A stretch of DNA of 64,000 nt, from assembly GCA_020721005.1 (NCBI GenBank), contig DYNP01000002.1, forward strand, positions 1 to 64,000. The letters are read 5' to 3'. This document shows positions 8,653-17,568 of the stretch, piece after piece (the first letter of the stretch is position 1; each line of letters begins with the position of its first letter). The notes under the pieces are model-generated. The model did no database searches. It had not been told where the DNA came from and saw only the letters and a program-made list of their open reading frames with translations. Position numbers and translations under genes: made by a program. This stretch comes from Thiomargarita sp. Its GTDB lineage: Bacteria; Pseudomonadota; Gammaproteobacteria; Beggiatoales; Beggiatoaceae.

Positions 8653-9322
8653 ACATCAGTTGGTTGAGGGCTTGTAAGGCAGCGGCTTGTTCAGCACGCT
8701 TTCGAGTGTCACCCGTGCCATAGGTTGGGGCAGCCAGACAGGGAACTTGACATTCCACCTCAAAGTATTGAGCATGCGGGGCGCCGTTGGTAGAAAGGAC
8801 TTTGTAAGTGGGTAAAGATTGTTGTTTGGCTTGTAGATATTCTTGCAATTGGGTTTTGGGGTCTTTGTGGACTTGATGTGGGGAAAGGTTGTTCAGTTCG
8901 GATTTGAGTAAACGCAGGACTACATTTCGACATTGAGTCATGTCCGAGTCCAGGTAGATGGCGCCAATCAGGGCTTCTAGGGCATCGGCTAGGATGGAGG
9001 AACGTTGCCAGCCTCCGCTTTTCAGTTCTCCTCCGCCCAGCAGCAGATATTGGCCCAAATCCAAGTCTTGGGCCACTTTGGCCAAGGTGTCGCGGTTGAC
9101 TAAAGTGGCGCGACAGCGGGTTAATTCGCCTTCGGTGGCGATTGGGAAGCGTTCAAACAGGGCTTCGGCTACGATGCTGCTGAGTAGGGCATCTCCGAGA
9201 AATTCTAAACGTTCATTATTGGGGCTACCGGCACTGCTGTGAGTCAACGCGGTGACCAGATAGTGCTCTTTGTGAAAATGGTAGCCCAATATACGACATA
9301 AGCGAGAGTAATCAGGTTTCAA
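8642..9322 (-). CDS. rnc: Ribonuclease III
   Basis: Double-strand-specific endoribonuclease of 226 residues, the standard length. It processes rRNA precursors and structured mRNAs. The signature ERLEFLGDALLSSIVAEALF and the second metal-binding segment ADALEALIGAIYLDSD are intact. A double-stranded RNA binding domain starts near residue 153 (DPKTQLQEYLQAKQQ) and ends with the KRAEQAAALQAL helix. The start overlaps the stop of the upstream DUF4845 gene by 4 bases (ATGA). Era overlaps its 3' end. Confidence 0.97.
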   Translation of the reverse strand: MKPDYSRLCRILGYHFHKEHYLVTALTHSSAGSPNNERLEFLGDALLSSIVAEALFERFPIATEGELTRCRATLVNRDTLAKVAQDLDLGQYLLLGGGELKSGGWQRSSILADALEALIGAIYLDSDMTQCRNVVLRLLKSELNNLSPHQVHKDPKTQLQEYLQAKQQSLPTYKVLSTNGAPHAQYFEVECQVPCLAAPTYGTGDTRKRAEQAAALQALNQLMYEK

Positions 9323-9702
9323 GGGGCTTCAACAGTTTTCTCAAAGCGGTTGAGGAAGGATAGAGTACTATTGATGGGAACTTCTTGTTGATATTGGACT
9401 GTGATTTCAAATCCCTCACCTGCCGCTACTCCTCTGGTAACGCTGATATGGTTTTTCATATTTTCTTGGGTGATGCGATCGAGTTCTTTTTCTCTCAGCC
9501 CATCATAAACCAAACGTTGTAATTCAGTGTTGGTTTTCTTAAGAGCTTCCGGATTGGTGCGCACTTGTTCAAGGACTGCAGTGACTTTGCGGTTTTCCAT
9601 GTAGAAAGGGAAGAGTTTTAAGAAGAGCCAGACACCAAAGATACCAATCACAATCAATAAAATAAGTCCAGAGGTGGCCAAACCAGTTTGGTATTTCTTC
9701 AT
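9319..9702 (-). CDS. DUF4845 single-pass membrane protein
   Basis: Protein of 127 residues with one N-terminal transmembrane segment (residues about 8-30) and a periplasmic domain of about 95 residues. Position between lepB and rnc is characteristic of DUF4845 proteins of gammaproteobacteria, whose role is not established. The start is placed at 9702, where AAAGGA stands 7 bases ahead of the ATG. The longer open frame to 9801 extends into the mobile element and has no start signal. The element inserted at 9776-10024 separates this gene from lepB, so rnc and era may now depend on a promoter near or in that element. Confidence 0.8.
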   Translation of the reverse strand: MKKYQTGLATSGLILLIVIGIFGVWLFLKLFPFYMENRKVTAVLEQVRTNPEALKKTNTELQRLVYDGLREKELDRITQENMKNHISVTRGVAAGEGFEITVQYQQEVPINSTLSFLNRFEKTVEAP

Positions 9703-9770
9703 GAGAATTTCCTTTGTCAAGTGGTAGTAAAATGGATGTGCAAGGTTTCGGTCAAAATTTCTATTCGGTT

Positions 9771-10029
9771 TAAGGGACCTCTTGTGAAAGTATGCGATCA
9801 TGGAAAAATGAGAATTGCCCTTCAGTTAAAATACGTTGGAGTGGAGGCTTTAGCCGGCCAGCGGTCGGACCTTGCCATTTGTGTATGTGGGGGGGGGATG
9901 CCTACGGCTGACCAGCTAAAGCCTCCACCCCAACTTACCGGCTAAAGCCTCTATTCCAAAAGAGATTTCCCTTTTATTTTTTCGTATCTCATCTTTATTG
10001 GGTCATTTACTTTTGCAAGAGGTCTAAGG
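9771..10029. mobile_element. Complete MITE-like element with 5-bp target duplication TAAGG
   Basis: The element spans 9776-10024 (249 bp). It begins GACCTCTTGTGAAAGTATG and ends with the inverted counterpart TTTACTTTTGCAAGAGGTC. The flanks 9771-9775 and 10025-10029 are both TAAGG, a perfect 5-bp direct duplication. The interior holds one forward GGAGTGGAGGCTTTAGCCGG unit, the conserved turn (CCTTGCCATTTG...ATGCCTACGG) and two reversed units. There is no transposase gene, so mobilisation must be in trans. It is inserted between lepB and DUF4845. Confidence 0.88.
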
Positions 10030-10047
10030 AGAAAACTTAATTTATTA

Positions 10048-10893
10048 CTACTGAATCGAAGTGCCCAATCGTTGCCAACTGATCCCTCCATTTTGTAAGT
10101 CCCAGTTCATCCAGATTAAAAAGGCTTTACCAATCAGGTATTCTTCTGGAACTGTTCCCCAATAACGACTGTCTCGACTGTTGTCCCGATTGTCTCCTAA
10201 CACAAAATAATGACCTTGGGGAACGGTCATTTCTTGGTATTTAGCTGTGGTTGTTTGTCGAGGAAATACCAATAGGGAATGAGGTGGTTCAGAGAGATAC
10301 TCCGTTCGTGATTCTGCGCCAGTCATATTACTTCCGGCGCCAACTCCTTGATAAACGCCAATAATATCTTGCTCAACAGGTTCCCCATTGATGTATAAAG
10401 TTTTATTGATGACATGGTAGACCAAATGGTCACCTGGCAGTCCCACCACTCGTTTGATGAACGGTAAGGAGGGATCTTCAGGGTAACGAAATACCACTAC
10501 ATCTCCCCTTTCAGGAGAATCCAGTGAGATGATCTTGGTGTGAATTACGGGCAAACGAATGCCATAGATGAATTTGTTGACCAGAATAAAGTCCCCAATC
10601 AACAGGGTGGGCATCATGGAGCCAGAGGGAATGCGAAAGGGTTCAATTAAAAATGAGCGTAAACAAAGTACAATAAAGAAGATAGGGAACAGGGAACGAG
10701 ACAACTCGATGACAAGTGGGATTTCATCTGCTTTAAAAGAGGTCTTTTCAAAAGGATGCGCAACTGGCAATTTGTTCCGGTTGGCAACTCGTCTTCGGGC
10801 TAAAAACAGGACATCAAGTAGCCAAATTAGCCCACTGACAATGGTCAATATAACCAAAATAATGGCGAGATCCAAACTCATGTGTATACTCAT
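10048..10893 (-). CDS. lepB: Signal peptidase I
   Basis: Inner-membrane leader peptidase of 281 residues that cleaves Sec and Tat signal peptides. Two N-terminal membrane segments lie at about residues 8-31 and 65-82. The catalytic serine is S92 in RIPSGSMMPTLLIGDF. The general-base lysine is K147 in FIKRVVGLPGD. The C-terminal box GDNRDNSRDSRYWG is intact. M5 is an alternative start. It follows lepA by 28 bases, the conserved order. Confidence 0.96.
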   Translation of the reverse strand: MSIHMSLDLAIILVILTIVSGLIWLLDVLFLARRRVANRNKLPVAHPFEKTSFKADEIPLVIELSRSLFPIFFIVLCLRSFLIEPFRIPSGSMMPTLLIGDFILVNKFIYGIRLPVIHTKIISLDSPERGDVVVFRYPEDPSLPFIKRVVGLPGDHLVYHVINKTLYINGEPVEQDIIGVYQGVGAGSNMTGAESRTEYLSEPPHSLLVFPRQTTTAKYQEMTVPQGHYFVLGDNRDNSRDSRYWGTVPEEYLIGKAFLIWMNWDLQNGGISWQRLGTSIQ

Positions 10894-10921
10894 TTAATTG
10901 TGGGGAGGTGATATCTATGGG

Positions 10922-12721
10922 TCATTGATTCTTTTTCCCAACATATAGTACCGCTAAAAAGGCATCTTGTGGAATGGTTACAGAGCCCAGTTGTTTCATT
11001 CTTTTCTTTCCTTCTTTTTGTTTTTCTAGAAGTTTGCGTTTGCGAGTGATATCACCACCATAGCATTTTGCGGTGACATTTTTACGCAAGGCTTTGACAG
11101 TTTGGCGAGCAATGATTTGAGCCCCAATAGCTGCTTGAATGGCAACATCAAACATTTGTCTGGGAATCACTTCCTTCATTTTTTCAACCAGTTCTCGTCC
11201 CCGATATTGACTTTGGAATCGGTGCACGATGGTTGACAGGGCATCGATACGTTCCCCATTGATTAGAACTTCTAATTTGACCAAGTCAGCAGGTTGGAAG
11301 CGTAAAAAGTTGTAGTCTAAAGAAGCATAACCTCTGCTGACTGATTTTAAACGGTCAAAAAAGTCGAGGACCATTTCACTGAGAGGTAATTCATAACCCA
11401 AAGACACTTGAGATCCTAAATAGAGTAACTTTTTTTGGACTCCGCGTTTTTCTTCACAAAGCGCAATGACATTCCCCAAATAATCTTGAGGAAGTAACAT
11501 ATTGGCTTCAATGATGGGTTCTCGAATCTCAGCAACTTGTCCGATGGGGGGAAGCCGAGCAGGATTGTCGACCATAATCACTTCCCCAGAAGTGGTTAAG
11601 ATTTCATAAATTACGGTGGGGGCAGTGCTAATTAAATTGAGTTGATATTCTCGTTCAAGACGTTCCTGCACAATTTCCAGGTGGAGCATGCCCAAAAAGC
11701 CACAACGGAAACCGAATCCCAAGGCTTGAGAAGTTTCGGGCTCATAGTGCAAGGCAGCATCGTTCAATCGCAGTTTGGCAAGGGCTTCTCGAAAGGCTTC
11801 ATAGTCCGAAGAATCAATGGGGAATAGGCCGGCAAATACCCGAGGTTGAATGGTTTGAAAACCGGGCAGGGCTTGGTCAGTGGGATTATCCTCACTGGTC
11901 AGTGTATCACCCACCGGGGCGCCATTAATATCCTTAATGCCTGCCACTACAAAACCGACTTCCCCAGCCGCCAAGCAATCTCGCTCTTGTTGTTTGGGAG
12001 TGAAGATGCCCAGTTTTTCGACTTGAAAGCTGCGTTTGGTAGACATGACGCGGATTTTTTGACGACGATTAAGTGTGCCTTGCATAACACGAACTAATGA
12101 GACCACTCCCAAATAGTTGTCAAACCAGGAGTCGATGATCAGAGCTTGTAATTTGGCTTGAGGATCTCCTTTAGGAGGAGGAATTCGTTGAATCAGAGAT
12201 TCTAACAGGTCATGAACACCCAAACCTGTTTTGGCGCTGACTTTGATTGCATTGACCGCTTCAATACCAATAATTTCTTCAATTTGTCGAATGACTCGTT
12301 CCGGATCAGCAGAAGGCAAATCGACCTTATTCAGTACCGCAACCACTTCAAGTCCTTGTTCTATGGCAGTATAACAGTTGGCCACGCTTTGGGCTTCAAC
12401 TCCTTGAGCCGCATCTACTACCAACAGAGCACCCTCACAAGCGGCTAGAGAACGTGAGACTTCATAAGAGAAGTCGACATGGCCTGGAGTATCAATAAAA
12501 TTAAGTTGATAAGTTTGACCGTCCTTAGCTACATAGTTTAAGGCAACGCTTTGGGCTTTGATAGTGATCCCACGTTCTCGCTCCAAGTCCATGGAATCTA
12601 AGACTTGTTCAGACATTTCTCGGGTGGTTAACCCCCCACAGATTTGGATGAATCGATCAGCTAGGGTGGATTTGCCATGGTCTATATGGGCGATGATGGA
12701 AAAATTACGAATAGGATTCAT
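10922..12721 (-). CDS. lepA: Elongation factor 4 (LepA)
   Basis: Ribosomal back-translocase and biogenesis GTPase of 599 residues, standard length. G domain motifs: [34 protein letters not shown]-like domains II, III and V follow, and then the LepA-specific C-terminal domain with [19 protein letters not shown] near the end. It is preceded in the operon by the Do-type protease gene, with a 197-base gap that may hold a separate promoter, and followed by lepB. Confidence 0.98.
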   Translation of the reverse strand: MNPIRNFSIIAHIDHGKSTLADRFIQICGGLTTREMSEQVLDSMDLERERGITIKAQSVALNYVAKDGQTYQLNFIDTPGHVDFSYEVSRSLAACEGALLVVDAAQGVEAQSVANCYTAIEQGLEVVAVLNKVDLPSADPERVIRQIEEIIGIEAVNAIKVSAKTGLGVHDLLESLIQRIPPPKGDPQAKLQALIIDSWFDNYLGVVSLVRVMQGTLNRRQKIRVMSTKRSFQVEKLGIFTPKQQERDCLAAGEVGFVVAGIKDINGAPVGDTLTSEDNPTDQALPGFQTIQPRVFAGLFPIDSSDYEAFREALAKLRLNDAALHYEPETSQALGFGFRCGFLGMLHLEIVQERLEREYQLNLISTAPTVIYEILTTSGEVIMVDNPARLPPIGQVAEIREPIIEANMLLPQDYLGNVIALCEEKRGVQKKLLYLGSQVSLGYELPLSEMVLDFFDRLKSVSRGYASLDYNFLRFQPADLVKLEVLINGERIDALSTIVHRFQSQYRGRELVEKMKEVIPRQMFDVAIQAAIGAQIIARQTVKALRKNVTAKCYGGDITRKRKLLEKQKEGKKRMKQLGSVTIPQDAFLAVLYVGKKNQ

Positions 12722-12918
12722 GAAATGTGTGGGGGTTGAAATACCAGATTGTAGAGGCGCACGGCCCTTGAGAGGATCAAATTGTCTTTCTCCCTTGAAT
12801 TTAGAGCAGGGAATGTTATTCTTTCCTCAGAATTTGGGGGATTGAGCACCCCTACTCCCTCCAAAGGAGAGAGGTTGTGGTCTTCCTTTTTGTTTAAGGA
12901 GGAGCAGAGGGGAATTGA

Positions 12919-14337
12919 TTATTTTTTCGGAACTTTAAGGGCTAAGAATAAGGGACTGCCCCCACGATGTACCAAAACGGGCACTGATTGTCCTTCTTTC
13001 AAAGCCTCCACAATTTCCTTAAATTGTTGAGTATTTTGCAGTTCAGTTTCACCAATTCTCAAAATCACATCTCCCTTTTGCAATCCAGAACTTTCAGCAG
13101 AGCCTTCGACTCGTTGGATCAAAACTCCGCCTTCAGGTAAGCCAAGGCTGTCCCGGTCTTTGGCTTCAAGATCAGTGACAGAAAGTCCCAAACGATCGCT
13201 GGTAGCAGTTTTCGATCCTCCCTTGCCAACAGCCAATTTGATATCATCTTCCGAAGGTAACTCCTCGATTTTTATAGTTAAAACCACCTCCTTACCTTGG
13301 CGGATAACCGTAGCTTCTGAAGTAGTACCTACTTTTGTACTGCCGACTATAGGAGGGAGATCAGAGGAACGTATGATTTCTTTACCATCAAATTTAACAA
13401 TGATATCGCCGACTTGTAAGTCAGCTACCTTGGCAGGACTGTCTGGTAGCACTTTGGCCACGAGGGCACCGCGGGATTTTTCCATGCCAAAGGATTCTGC
13501 AAGTTCATGATTGACATCTTGAATCAAAACGCCTAACCAACCACGAGATACTTTCCCGGAGGTTTTAAGTTGTTCAACCACATCTTTCATCACATCTACA
13601 GGTATAGCAAATGAGAGTCCCATAAATCCACCGGTCCGACTGTAGATTTGGGAATTGACGCCAATTACCTCGCCTTCCATATTAAACAGGGGACCTCCGG
13701 AGTTACCGGGATTGATGGCGACGTCGGTTTGAATAAAAGGTACGTAATTATCACTGGGAAGATTTCGACCCTTGGCGCTGACAATTCCGGCAGTTGCAGA
13801 GTAGTCAAAACCAAAAGGAGAGCCAATGGCCAATACCCACTCGCCCACTTTTAAGTTTTCCGAAGTACCTAACTTCACGGTAGGTAAATCTTCCCCGCTT
13901 ATCTTCAGTAGGGCGATATCACTGCGGGAATCTGCCCCAATGACTTCAGCTTTAAAACTGCGGCGATCGCTGAGTCGCACGATAATTTCTTCTGCGTCCT
14001 TAATAACGTGGTTGTTAGAAATAACATATCCATCCTTGGAAAGGATAAACCCAGAACCTAAGGAAGTGGAAGGATGATCAGGAGAAAAACCGCCTTCTTC
14101 ATCGTCAAAAAACCGTCGAAAGAAGTCATTAAATGGACTTCCTTCTGGGAATTCCGGCATCTCTTGATGCGCAGACTTGTCTTCTTTAGCACTGCTCTTT
14201 TTGGGAGTTGTACTGATATTAACAACTGCCGGACCGTATTGCTCAATCAGTTGCGTAAAATCTGGAAGTTCCTTGGCCCCGACACTGCTGGCCAGCATGA
14301 GTAAAATTCCACATAGAAAGCTTAAATAGTCTCTCAT
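12919..14337 (-). CDS. Periplasmic Do-type serine protease (DegQ/MucD)
   Basis: Protein of 472 residues with a signal peptide (residues 1-21, cleavage after VGA). The chymotrypsin-like protease triad is H110 (ISNNHVI), D140 (DSRSDIALLKI) and S213 (INPGNSGGPLF). Two PDZ domains follow, at about 280-370 and 390-465. Position after rseC and before lepA is that of mucD in pseudomonads, where the protease degrades misfolded envelope proteins and dampens the sigma-E response. Its ATG overlaps the rseC stop by one base. Confidence 0.95.
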   Translation of the reverse strand: MRDYLSFLCGILLMLASSVGAKELPDFTQLIEQYGPAVVNISTTPKKSSAKEDKSAHQEMPEFPEGSPFNDFFRRFFDDEEGGFSPDHPSTSLGSGFILSKDGYVISNNHVIKDAEEIIVRLSDRRSFKAEVIGADSRSDIALLKISGEDLPTVKLGTSENLKVGEWVLAIGSPFGFDYSATAGIVSAKGRNLPSDNYVPFIQTDVAINPGNSGGPLFNMEGEVIGVNSQIYSRTGGFMGLSFAIPVDVMKDVVEQLKTSGKVSRGWLGVLIQDVNHELAESFGMEKSRGALVAKVLPDSPAKVADLQVGDIIVKFDGKEIIRSSDLPPIVGSTKVGTTSEATVIRQGKEVVLTIKIEELPSEDDIKLAVGKGGSKTATSDRLGLSVTDLEAKDRDSLGLPEGGVLIQRVEGSAESSGLQKGDVILRIGETELQNTQQFKEIVEALKEGQSVPVLVHRGGSPLFLALKVPKK

Positions 14338-14864
14338 TAAGTTTGCCTCTTTATTAATTGTTGGGGATGATCAATTATATTCAATATGACCGGAAGATCG
14401 CAAGTCAGTAGTTTGGGTGCTCGGTATTTAAGGATAAGCAAAACAAAGGCAAATCCCAATGCGCCACTGAGTAAATTTAAAAGTTCATGGTGAGGAAAAT
14501 GAAAATAATTCACGGGTATTTGATACCCAATGATGCCCAAAAACATTCCTAGCAATGGGAATAAGTAAACTGTAAGTGCTGCTTTTAAGAGGGTTTGTTC
14601 TGAAAGTCCGAGAGTAACTGTTTGACCGACTCGAGCAGAAACCCTGTTCAAGGCAATGACTTCGCTATGGGTGAGTTGGAGTACCCCCACATTCTCTTTG
14701 CCAAATCGAGGGACTGCGGTTTTTCTCTGTCCCCACCACTGAGCCAATGCAGCGGTACCACAATTTTCAGTACTGGCACAGTGTTGACAAGCGCTGGTGC
14801 GTTGAGTTTGCACCACCGCAAATTCTTCATGGGTACTCACAACCCACCCTATTTGTTCAAGCAT
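14337..14864 (-). CDS. rseC: RseC/MucC-type sigma-E modulator
   Basis: Inner-membrane protein of 175 residues. The N-terminal soluble part has the cysteine cluster CQHCASTENCG (residues about 26-36), which is typical of RseC proteins and may be redox-active. Two membrane helices lie at about residues 82-103 and 120-150. RseC proteins modulate sigma-E signalling and reduction of SoxR. The normal upstream genes rpoE, rseA and rseB are missing here; a transposase fragment begins about 100 bases upstream instead. Confidence 0.88.
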   Translation of the reverse strand: MLEQIGWVVSTHEEFAVVQTQRTSACQHCASTENCGTAALAQWWGQRKTAVPRFGKENVGVLQLTHSEVIALNRVSARVGQTVTLGLSEQTLLKAALTVYLFPLLGMFLGIIGYQIPVNYFHFPHHELLNLLSGALGFAFVLLILKYRAPKLLTCDLPVILNIIDHPQQLIKRQT

Positions 14865-14973
14865 AAAAAAACCTCATCACATTAGACCATTCACTAGGAT
14901 ATATCATCAATCATAGACATTGACAAAATAGACAAACTGTGGATGTAAAGGACGCGGCTAAAACAGGCCTATA

Positions 14974-15159
14974 TTACCCGAAAATCACCAAAGTATTAAG
15001 TAGCACTATCCAGATTATCTCCGCTCGATAACAGTATAACACTGCTTCCACGAATAGACGGTTATCCTTGACTGTTACTCCTACATCTCCCTCCCGTCCA
15101 GGTAGTAAATCTTTTATTCTTCTCCATTGATCATCGCGTAATCCATATCCGTCTGTCAT
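14974..15159 (-). pseudogene. Remnant of an IS5-type transposase (N-terminal fragment)
   Basis: The 61-codon frame begins MTDGYGLRDDQWRRIKDLLPG and continues through VKDNRLFVEAVLYCYRA, which is the N-terminal helix-turn-helix region (DUF4096) of IS5-family transposases. After that the match is lost: the expected residues FGDFR reappear in another frame before a stop. A frameshift has therefore occurred and the catalytic DDE region is gone. It is the scar of an insertion next to rseC. Confidence 0.75.
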
Positions 15160-15561
15160 TTTCGCTCCTTTTGGTTTACTGACCTCTTCCTCTATTCTAA
15201 CATCTTTTTTTATGTTTAGTCCTTATATGTTTAGTCTTTAATTGGTGATACGCTCTAGAGCTTGTCATCGAAGAAGTCGAAAAGAGATATAATAGGCCTC
15301 CCGCAAAAGAAAAAGGTAAGTTAGCGTAGTTTGACCCAACCATTGAGCAAAATTTTTATTAAGACCTCTTATATAAGTCAACCTTGGCCACCTTGTAGTC
15401 CGTATAGTTTGGAATGTAGCACATTTCTCTGCCCCTAAAGAACAAACCTACAGTAAAGTGTCATGCACCTTTTGGGTTTAGACGGATGACGGTAAAAAGG
15501 GAGGCAGCTATCCACTTTATGCGGATTTTATGTACTTAATTAAACGAGGAGTTTATTTCGT
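15160..15561. other. Non-coding stretch in front of the P-type ATPase
   Basis: No credible gene is seen. Fragments reminiscent of the terminal sequence GACCTCTTGCAAAAG occur near 15190 (GACCTCTTCC), 15295 (GCCTCCCGCAAAAG) and 15363 (GACCTCTTATATAAG). They suggest decayed insertion-sequence ends. A ribosome binding site CGAGGAG at 15545-15551 serves the ATPase gene at 15562. Confidence 0.45.
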
Positions 15562-17568
15562 ATGTTTTTATTAGATGGGGGTATCCTACTTGGGACCTAT
15601 TTCGGTGTTAGACTGATCGAAAAATATCGAAAAAGTGGGAAAAATAGCAAAAATAAAGTGAGTTCAAAAAAATCATCACAACCCATGATTTCAGATAAAC
15701 AAAACTTGCCGGGTCCAACTGAAAAGCAATTCAATCACTACTTAAAATTGAGTACCGTTTCAGTCGGTGTGGCAGCAACTCGACAATTTTTTCTCCCTTC
15801 TTTGGGCTTGTTCAATGCCGTGCTTTTTACCTACATTGCATTCCCAATGCTCAGAGAGAGCGAAAAATCATTGCTTCAAAATCGAAAAATCAATGGCTAT
15901 GTACTTGAAACTTTACTCACCGTTTTGGCACTCAGTCAGGGTCAATATTTTGCAGCAGCCATGGTACTTTGGTCCTACTATTTGGGCCACAAAATTCTCG
16001 CCAAAACTGAAGACCATTCCAAAAAAACCCTGACCGCTGTTTTTGCGCAACAACCTAATTTCGTCTGGGTACTTAAGGATGGGGTTGAAATCGAAGTGCC
16101 TCTGTCAAAACTGAAAATCAATGATATTGTGGTTGTAAATACTGGAGAAGTTGTACCGATTGATGGTACAATTGTCAAGGGAATAGCACTGATTGATCAA
16201 CGTGCGTTGACTGGCGAGTCGCAACCGGCTGATAAGGGAATGGGTGATACGATTTTTGCATCAACCTTGCTGATCAGTGGTAGGATTTTTGTCAAAGTCG
16301 AAAAAACCGGTCAAGACACTACCGTGGCTAAAATTGGTCAATTTTTGGCCCAATCCGCTTATTTTAAAACCAATCTCCAATCCAAAGGAGAAGAGTTGGC
16401 TGATAAAACGGTTAATCCAATTTTGGGACTGGGCTTACTCACTTTACCTTGGGTGGGCCCTTATGGTATGGCGGCAGTTTTATACTGCAGTTTCGGAAAT
16501 GTCATTAGAGTATTAAGTTCACTGGGCACATTAAATTTCCTGACTGTCGCTGCTCGTCAAGGTATTTTGGTCAAAGATGGACGAGCTATTGAGTATCTAA
16601 ATGAAGTAGATACTGTACTTTTTGACAAAACCGGAACTTTAACTAAGGAAGAGCCCGAAATTGGACAAGTCATCGTTTGTGACAATCAATACCAAGCAGA
16701 TGAGGTATTACAGTATGCGGCAGCAGCTGAACGTAAACTTGCTCATCCTATTGCCAGAGCCATTCTAAAAAAAGCCAGCCGCTCAAATCTCATTTTACCA
16801 GATATAGGAGATGCCCAATATCAAATGGGCTATGGTATTACCGTCATTTTGAAAAACCAAGTCATTCGCGTGGGCAGTCTTCGCTTTATGACCATGGAAA
16901 ATATTGTCATTCCCCAAAGTTTAGACGCCCTGCTCACTAAAACACATGATGAAGGACATTCATTGGTCATGGTGGCAATCGATGATCGCTTAATAGGCGC
17001 CATCGAATTACAAGCATCCGTGCGTCCGGAAATAAAATCCATTGTCGCTGGCTTGCGTCGGCGCGGAATTAAACATCTTGCCATTGTGTCCGGTGATCAT
17101 CAACAACCCACCCAAAAATTGGCTGAAACACTGGGCATGGACGATTATTTCTATGAGATATTGCCGGAACAAAAAGCGGAAATTATTGAAAAATTACAAC
17201 AACAAGGCAGAAAAGTTTGCTTTGTTGGCGATGGCATTAACGATGCCATTGCTCTAAAAAAAGCCAACGTTTCGGTCTCTTTGAATGGCGCAACCACCAT
17301 TGCCACCGATATGGCCCAAGTTGTGTTAATGAACGGGACTTTATCTCACCTGTGCGATTTATTTGACATATCAAGAGATTTAAACAAAAACTTACATTAC
17401 AGTCTTCTCACCACAGTCATGTCCAGCGTTGTTAATCTGAGCGGTATTTTTTTGTTCCACTTTGGATTGCTAAGTGTTGTATTGGTTGCCAACACAGCAA
17501 CCGCAATCGGTGTGAGTAATGCAATGAGTCCCTTATTAAAACTGGAAAAACCAAACAAGAAACGATGA
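15562..17568 (+). CDS. P1B-like P-type ATPase lacking the CPC metal motif
   Basis: Membrane ATPase of 668 residues with no N-terminal metal-binding domain. The catalytic core is complete: actuator TGES (about 217-220), phosphorylation site DKTGTLTKE from residue 355, the HP locus KLAHPIARAIL (about 391-401) and hinge VGDGINDAIALKKANVSVSL (about 554). The family's membrane motif CPC/SPC should sit 27 residues before the GILVKDG turn; here those positions read F311-G312-N313, preceded by Y-C-S. A classical copper or zinc site is therefore not evident, and the transported species is uncertain. The gene ends with an ATGA overlap onto the PP-loop gene, so the two are translationally coupled. Confidence 0.82.
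   Translation: MFLLDGGILLGTYFGVRLIEKYRKSGKNSKNKVSSKKSSQPMISDKQNLPGPTEKQFNHYLKLSTVSVGVAATRQFFLPSLGLFNAVLFTYIAFPMLRESEKSLLQNRKINGYVLETLLTVLALSQGQYFAAAMVLWSYYLGHKILAKTEDHSKKTLTAVFAQQPNFVWVLKDGVEIEVPLSKLKINDIVVVNTGEVVPIDGTIVKGIALIDQRALTGESQPADKGMGDTIFASTLLISGRIFVKVEKTGQDTTVAKIGQFLAQSAYFKTNLQSKGEELADKTVNPILGLGLLTLPWVGPYGMAAVLYCSFGNVIRVLSSLGTLNFLTVAARQGILVKDGRAIEYLNEVDTVLFDKTGTLTKEEPEIGQVIVCDNQYQADEVLQYAAAAERKLAHPIARAILKKASRSNLILPDIGDAQYQMGYGITVILKNQVIRVGSLRFMTMENIVIPQSLDALLTKTHDEGHSLVMVAIDDRLIGAIELQASVRPEIKSIVAGLRRRGIKHLAIVSGDHQQPTQKLAETLGMDDYFYEILPEQKAEIIEKLQQQGRKVCFVGDGINDAIALKKANVSVSLNGATTIATDMAQVVLMNGTLSHLCDLFDISRDLNKNLHYSLLTTVMSSVVNLSGIFLFHFGLLSVVLVANTATAIGVSNAMSPLLKLEKPNKKR

Noticed and set aside
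9703-9801. 33-residue N-terminal extension of the DUF4845 protein
   Set aside because: It runs into the mobile element, and AAAGGA supports the start at 9702.
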